Notes under the pieces: generated by a model
What the model saw: the letters and a program-made list of their open reading frames with translations, nothing else
The model's database searches: none
Told to the model about the DNA's origin: nothing
Assembly: GCF_900101785.1 (NCBI RefSeq)
Contig: NZ_LT629688.1
Coordinates: 2,418,001 to 2,482,000 of the forward strand
Direction of reading: 5' to 3'
Length of the DNA stretch: 64,000 nucleotides
Origin: Auraticoccus monumenti
GTDB taxonomy: Bacteria; Actinomycetota; Actinomycetes; Propionibacteriales; Propionibacteriaceae
Shown: positions 59,522-64,000 of the stretch, piece by piece
Layout: every line of letters starts with the position of its first letter
How positions within the stretch are numbered: position 1 is the first letter of the stretch
Program-made: the position numbers and the translations under genes

Positions 59522-60673
59522 TCACTCCACCTCGCTGGAGGGGGCGATGAAGCTGTTGCACACCGAGAGCGCCGTGCTGGTCCAGCCCCGCGCACCCCAC
59601 AGCTGGCGGTTGTCGCCGTGGCCGTGGTTGCCGACGACGTCGGGGTCCCCGGTCAGCTGGTCGTCCCCGATGTTGAACAGCGCCTGCTCCATGCCGGCGA
59701 AGTCCTCCTCGGTCAGCCCGAGCGAGGTCCGGGTCGAGGTGAAGAAGGAGCCGGCGAAGCAGTCCGCCTGGACCTCCAGGCGCCGGCTCAGCTCGAGCTG
59801 GGTGCCCTCGTCGTCGGTGTTGGCCACCAGCAGCTGCCCGGGGATGAGCAGGTTGCTGCGGGCCTGGACGTTGTGGCCGTACTCGTGGGCCATCACCAGG
59901 GCGGCGATGTTGGGCTGGCGGAGGTCGGGCAGGTACTCGAACATCAGGGTGGAGAAGTACACCGACTGGTCGGCCGGGCAGTAGAAGGCGTTGACCGCCT
60001 CCTCGCCCTGCATGCTGCCGCAGCCGGAGGTGACCGAGTCGCTGTAGACGGTCACCTGGGGGCGGACCTCGGCCCAGCCGGCGGCGTTCAGCGCCGGCTG
60101 CCAGACCCGGGTCAGGCAGGCCATCTCCTCGGTGATGTAGGCGTCCAGCTCGTCGTCGCCCATCTCCCAGGGGTTGCCCGCGGGGAGCTCGCAGCGCACC
60201 GGCTCAGGCATCGTCTGGACGTACAGCGGGTTCTCCTCCAGGGCGACGTAGGCATCATCGAAGGTGGTGGGGTAGTCCGGCAGCGCCGGTGGGGTGGCCG
60301 ACTCCGGCGGCACCTCGTAGTCCTCGTTCTCGTAGGCGACCTCGCGGCTGCCGCCGACCCCGCTGAGGTTGACCAGCACCAGCGCGCCGAGGGCGACCAC
60401 GGCCAGGGCGCACATGGCCAGGAAGACCGTCCTCAGCGGGTTGCGCCGGCGCCGCGGGGGCGGTGCGAACCCGCCGGGGCCACGGATGAGCGGCTGCTGG
60501 CCCCACTGCGGCTGCTGCCCCCAGGAGGGCTGGGCCGGCCACTGCCCCGGGGCGTTCCAGCCGGGCGGGGCCTGCTGGGGCCCGGCGGCGTTCCAGGGGG
60601 AGGAGTGGGGGACGTTCCGCTGCGGCGCCGGCGGACGCTGGCCCGCGGGCGGGCCCCAGGGCTGTTGGGTCAC
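59522..60673 (-). CDS. neutral zinc metallopeptidase (YpfJ-like)
   Basis: A 383-residue protein read leftwards. The first 90 residues are Pro/Gln/Trp-rich (repeated QWGQQP and NAPGQW), then one transmembrane helix (AMCALAVVALGALVLVNL), then the external YpfJ domain with zinc motif HEYGHNVQ and the third-ligand region RRLEVQADCFAGSFF. It may process envelope proteins. GTG 60673 is chosen at VTQQPWG; the longer upstream frame crosses the divergent gene's promoter. Confidence 0.88.
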   Translation of the reverse strand: MTQQPWGPPAGQRPPAPQRNVPHSSPWNAAGPQQAPPGWNAPGQWPAQPSWGQQPQWGQQPLIRGPGGFAPPPRRRRNPLRTVFLAMCALAVVALGALVLVNLSGVGGSREVAYENEDYEVPPESATPPALPDYPTTFDDAYVALEENPLYVQTMPEPVRCELPAGNPWEMGDDELDAYITEEMACLTRVWQPALNAAGWAEVRPQVTVYSDSVTSGCGSMQGEEAVNAFYCPADQSVYFSTLMFEYLPDLRQPNIAALVMAHEYGHNVQARSNLLIPGQLLVANTDDEGTQLELSRRLEVQADCFAGSFFTSTRTSLGLTEEDFAGMEQALFNIGDDQLTGDPDVVGNHGHGDNRQLWGARGWTSTALSVCNSFIAPSSEVE

Positions 60674-60809
60674 GGGCGACACCCTAACCCCAGCCGGGTC
60701 CGCGGACGGCGGCCCGGCACCGGCGGCGGCGGACTCCCGACGGGCTATCGTGTGGCCGGGCCGCCCCGGCGTCCCGTCCTGACGACCTGCCCGACCGGAG
60801 GCCCCTGAC

Positions 60810-62516
60810 GTGACTGCCCTGCACCCCACGAGCCCGGGCCGGGTCCGCACCGCCCGGGTGGTGGTCGCCACCCTGCTCGCCGTGCTGCTGACCTCCCTGG
60901 CGCTGCCGGCGCACGCCGACGGCCGCGCCAGCCTGGTCGACATCCAGGTCTCGGTCGGGCGGGACGGGGCGCTGCGGGTCGAGCAGACCCTCACCTTCAC
61001 CGAGACCCCGCCGGCCGAGGTCACCCAGCGGGTGGCCCTGCGCCAGAACGTGCTGGGGGACCGGGAGCACGTCTACTCCGTCAGCGACGTCACCACCTCC
61101 GCCGGTGCGGCCCCGCAGGTGGAGGAGTCCGGAGACGCCCTCACGATCACGGTGCCCACCCAGGACGCCAGCGGCCCGGTGACCATCGGCTACACCGTCC
61201 GCGGTGCCACCTTCGCCCTGGACGAGGACACCACCCAGGTCCGCTGGCGGGTGCTGCAGGGGCTCTCGGTCAGCGTGGACGAGGTCACCGGCGGGGTGAA
61301 CCTGCCGGGCATCGCCGAGGACTTCCAGTGCCTCTCCGGCCCGCCCGACGTGGCCAACCCCGGCGTCTGCCGCTTCTCCGCCGCGGGCACCGAGGACTAC
61401 CCGCAGCCCCAGTTCGCCGACGGCGCCCGCGGTGAGGGCGAGGTGGTGCTGCTGCAGATCACCATCCCCACCCAGGCCGTGGCCGTCACCGAGCAGGTCG
61501 AGCGCCGCTGGACCCTCGGTGGGGCCTTCTCCGCCGACCCGCTGCCGCTGGGGGCCGCCCTCGGCGCGCTCCTGCTGGGTGGCCTGGTGCTCTTCGCCCT
61601 GCACCGACGGGCCGGGCGCGACGCCTCCCCGGGCACGCCGACCCGGGTGGCGGAGTTCCGCCCGACCGGCCCCGGCCAGTCGGAGTTCTCGCTGCTGGTG
61701 CCGGTGCGCCCCGGGCAGGTCGGCACCGTGGTGGACGAGCGCGTGGACCCGATCGACGTGACGGCCAGCCTGATCGACCTCGCGGTGCGTGGCCACCTGC
61801 GGATCGTGGAGCTGCCGCGCGCCGAGGAGTTCGCCCGCACCGACTGGCTGCTGGTCCGGCGCCCCGGGGACGAGGAGCAGCTCGCCGGCTTCGAGCGGGC
61901 GCTGCTCACCGCACTCACCCCGGCGGAGGGCCGGGAGGGGGTGCTGGTCTCCGAGATCGGGCCCACCATCGCCGCGCACATCGCCGACGTGCAGTCCCAC
62001 CTCTACGACGACGTGGTCAGCAGCGGCTGGTTCGACCACCGGCCCGACAGCACCCGCAACGTCTGGGGGACCGCTGGCGTGCTGGCCCTGGTGGTGGCCG
62101 TGGTGGCCACCGGCGTGCTGGTCGCCCTGACCACCTTCGGGCTGCTCGGCCTGGCCCTGGTCGCGCTGGCCCTGGGGCTGTGCTTCGTGGGTCAGGAGAT
62201 GCCGGCCCGGACGCCGGAGGGCTCGAACCTGCTGGCCGGGCTCAGCCTGCTGCGCAGCGAGCTCCAGACCCACCCCACCACCCAGGTACCGGCGGGGAGG
62301 GAGCTGCACGAGCTGTCGGAGGTGCTGCCCTACGCCATCGTGCTGGGCGGGCGGGACCGCTGGATCGACGCCATCGTGGACGCCGACGAGGACGGCGACG
62401 CCGACTCCACCGACCTGTCCTGGTACCACGGCCCCGACCACTGGCACCTGCACCACCTGCCGGAGTCGCTGAAGAACTTCATCTCCACGGTGTCGGGCAA
62501 CCTCTTCGCCCGCTGA
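60810..62516 (+). CDS. DUF2207 membrane protein
   Basis: A 568-residue exported membrane protein. A signal peptide (VVVATLLAVLLTSLALPAHA) precedes the DUF2207 beta-domain (VDIQVSVGRDGALRVEQTLTF), then a helix near 245-270, a cytosolic segment, and a hydrophobic pair at about 415-455. Such proteins are common next to envelope genes and have no proven role. The GTG 60810 start is 136 bases from the divergent peptidase. Confidence 0.85.
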   Translation: MTALHPTSPGRVRTARVVVATLLAVLLTSLALPAHADGRASLVDIQVSVGRDGALRVEQTLTFTETPPAEVTQRVALRQNVLGDREHVYSVSDVTTSAGAAPQVEESGDALTITVPTQDASGPVTIGYTVRGATFALDEDTTQVRWRVLQGLSVSVDEVTGGVNLPGIAEDFQCLSGPPDVANPGVCRFSAAGTEDYPQPQFADGARGEGEVVLLQITIPTQAVAVTEQVERRWTLGGAFSADPLPLGAALGALLLGGLVLFALHRRAGRDASPGTPTRVAEFRPTGPGQSEFSLLVPVRPGQVGTVVDERVDPIDVTASLIDLAVRGHLRIVELPRAEEFARTDWLLVRRPGDEEQLAGFERALLTALTPAEGREGVLVSEIGPTIAAHIADVQSHLYDDVVSSGWFDHRPDSTRNVWGTAGVLALVVAVVATGVLVALTTFGLLGLALVALALGLCFVGQEMPARTPEGSNLLAGLSLLRSELQTHPTTQVPAGRELHELSEVLPYAIVLGGRDRWIDAIVDADEDGDADSTDLSWYHGPDHWHLHHLPESLKNFISTVSGNLFAR

Positions 62517-62531
62517 CCGGGCGCGGCGGCG

Positions 62532-64000
62532 TCAGTAGCGCCAGAGCCGCATGTCGCGGGTGTAGGTGGTCACCACCCGGGGCGAGAGCAGCGTCGAGGG
62601 CTCGGCGTCCCAGCCCTGGTCGGGCTCACGACCGGAGGGGTCGCGGGGGAGCCTGGTGGTCTGCTGCAGCGTCTCCAGGTCGTGGAAGCGCAGGCCCGCA
62701 GGCAGCGGTGAGCGGGTGAGGAGCCCGGGCACCGCGCCCGGCTCCGGGTCGACCACGACCCCGCCGGGCCCGCCGGGGAGAGCGAGCACGAAGCCCCACT
62801 CCCCGAAGGAGGGCACGTTCACCGACAGCGGCACCACGGTGCGCCCGGGCATCCCGGCCACCACCGTGGCCGCCACCTGGCGGTGCACGTCGGGGGTGAA
62901 GTAGGAGGAGGTGGCCTGGGTGGCGAGGACGCCGTCCGGGGCCAGCCGCTCCGCGGCGCGGGCGTAGAGCTCGCGGGAGTAGAGCTTGGCCACCCGCTCG
63001 TCCGAGGGGTCGACCAGGTCGGCCAGCACGACGTCGACCGGTGGCCCGGGCTCGCCCAGCCAGACGAAGGCGTCGGCGTTGACCACCTCGACGCGGGGGT
63101 CGTCCAGGGCGTGCTGGTTGGCCTCGGCGACGAGGCGGTTCTGCCGGGCGAGGGTGGTCACCGCGGGGTCGAGGTCGACCACGGTCACCCGCTGCACGCC
63201 GGGGTGGCGCAGCACCTCGCGCGCCAGCATCCCGTCCCCGCCGCCCAGGACCACCACCGAGCGGGGGTCGGCCACCGAGGTGAGCGCGGCGTGGGCCAGG
63301 GTCTCGTGGTACCGGGCCTCGTCGACGGTGGAGAACTGGAGCTGGTCGTTGAGCCAGAGCCGGGTGTCGGACCCGTAGGCGGTGAGGACGATGCGCTGGT
63401 AGGCCGAGGTCTCCTGGTGCACCACCGGGTCGGTGTACTGCCGGGCCACCGCCATCCGCTCCAGCGAGGAGCTGGCCACGAACAGCGCCAGCAGCACCAG
63501 CAGCGCGAGCACCGAGAGCAGGTTCCACCGCGTCCGCAGCCCCATCCGCCACAGCATGAACAGCGCCACCGCCACGTTGAGCAGGGCCACCGTGACCGCC
63601 GTCCGGGCCAGCCCGAGGGTGGGGAGCAGCAGGAACGGGAAGAGCAGCGAGGCCACCAGCGCGCCGAAGTAGTCCAGCGCCAGGACCTTGGAGAGCAGGT
63701 CCACCGACTCCTCCCGACCGCTGGCCCGCACCAGCGACACCAGCAGCGGGATCTCCACCCCGATCCCCACCCCGATGGCCAGGGAGAGGACCACGAAGAC
63801 CACCCAGTAGACGTCGGTGGCGGCGAAGGCCCAGTGCACCAGCAGCACCGAGCTGCCGCCGAGCAGGGCCAGCAGCACCTCGTTGCGGACGAAGGACAGG
63901 CCGGGGTCGGAGGTCAGCCGGGTGGCCAGCAGCGAGCCCAGACCCATCCCGAACAGGGTGAGACCGGTGGCCAGGGAGAAGGCCACCACCGAGCTGCCGA
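62532..64000 (-). CDS. membrane-fused spermidine synthase-like protein, cut by right edge
   Basis: At least 489 residues, read leftwards, with the N-terminus beyond the window (the frame is open to 64000). The first half is about six or seven transmembrane helices; the second is an aminopropyltransferase/SAM-like fold with VVLGGGDGMLAREVLRH, VDLDPAVTTLARQN, NADAFVWL and LADLVDPSDE. Members of this fused family are annotated as polyamine aminopropyltransferases, although many lack proof of spermidine synthesis. The C-terminal TYTRDMRLWRY is intact. Confidence 0.87.
   Translation of the reverse strand, partial: GSSVVAFSLATGLTLFGMGLGSLLATRLTSDPGLSFVRNEVLLALLGGSSVLLVHWAFAATDVYWVVFVVLSLAIGVGIGVEIPLLVSLVRASGREESVDLLSKVLALDYFGALVASLLFPFLLLPTLGLARTAVTVALLNVAVALFMLWRMGLRTRWNLLSVLALLVLLALFVASSSLERMAVARQYTDPVVHQETSAYQRIVLTAYGSDTRLWLNDQLQFSTVDEARYHETLAHAALTSVADPRSVVVLGGGDGMLAREVLRHPGVQRVTVVDLDPAVTTLARQNRLVAEANQHALDDPRVEVVNADAFVWLGEPGPPVDVVLADLVDPSDERVAKLYSRELYARAAERLAPDGVLATQATSSYFTPDVHRQVAATVVAGMPGRTVVPLSVNVPSFGEWGFVLALPGGPGGVVVDPEPGAVPGLLTRSPLPAGLRFHDLETLQQTTRLPRDPSGREPDQGWDAEPSTLLSPRVVTTYTRDMRLWRY

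Overview
The window is chromosomal DNA of a very GC-rich actinobacterium. The evidence is dense GC-ending codon use, many GTG starts, stop/start overlaps, and several syntenies typical of Actinobacteria: clpS with a DUF2017 gene; murI, Rv1339-like hydrolase, rph, rdgB; an lpqE-like gene divergent from carD followed by ispDF; phoU divergent from senX3-regX3; and a DUF222/HNH (13E12-type) gene. A Propionibacteriales-like host is a plausible guess, not something the sequence proves. No rRNA, tRNA, CRISPR array, phage or complete insertion sequence was seen.

Layout. 1-287: end of a DUF559-like protein. 288-1042: a non-coding array of paired palindromes. 1043-7474: sulfate assimilation operon headed by a 19-residue leader peptide (sir, zinc-ribbon ORF, cysH, cysD, cysN, cysG-like). 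7484-10806: small proteins, an RDD membrane protein, a TetR regulator and a HemK/PrmC-like methyltransferase. 10913-14664: a membrane-anchored PQQ-type propeller protein coupled to a polytopic membrane protein. 14589-17365: DUF2071, pncA, pncB (NAD salvage). 17444-19984: clpS, DUF2017, murI, Rv1339-like phosphodiesterase. 20397-24927: a tightly overlapping run rph-rdgB-thyA-folA-ROK kinase-class II aldolase. 24963-28023: GTPase/DUF697 protein and a lipoprotein penicillin-binding protein. 28024-32380: an accessory-looking zone with phosphotransferase, a probable GH15 remnant, an HNH gene with an SOS-box-like promoter, tandem repeats and a YbjN protein. 32381-39992: a sugar-utilisation operon (GH39 glycosidase, aldo/keto reductase, CUT1 ABC permeases and binding protein, SDR) with a divergent GntR regulator. 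40037-45119: short amylomaltase, secreted endonuclease/phosphatase-fold protein, RDD, SDR, gpmA, pyrE. 45182-47820: an ABC-2 exporter. 47863-52358: assorted hydrolase, AI-2E family transporter, phosphotransferase, YciI. 52417-55158: phoU and senX3-regX3. 55202-56903: PRPP synthetase-like protein and a hydrolase. 56973-59500: lpqE-like, carD, ispDF. 59522-64000: zinc metallopeptidase, DUF2207 protein, membrane spermidine synthase cut by the right edge.

The cys block reduces sulfate (activated by CysD/CysN) through APS reductase and siroheme sulfite reductase to sulfide, with the CysG-like enzyme making siroheme. The rph-folA block joins RNA processing, nucleotide-pool cleaning and thymidylate synthesis. 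The GH39 block looks like a dedicated uptake and oxidoreductive catabolism unit for a pentoside or similar sugar; a palindrome overlapping both divergent -35 boxes is the likely operator.

A recurrent signal across the window is a TANNNT-like -10 hexamer 6-9 bases before the start codon, which implies leaderless transcription of at least a dozen genes and helps to choose starts (murI, clpS, prs-like). The least explained structures are the paired-palindrome array at 347-913, the four-copy element before rph, the tandem repeats at 31327-31671, and the apparent CTG start of ispDF.
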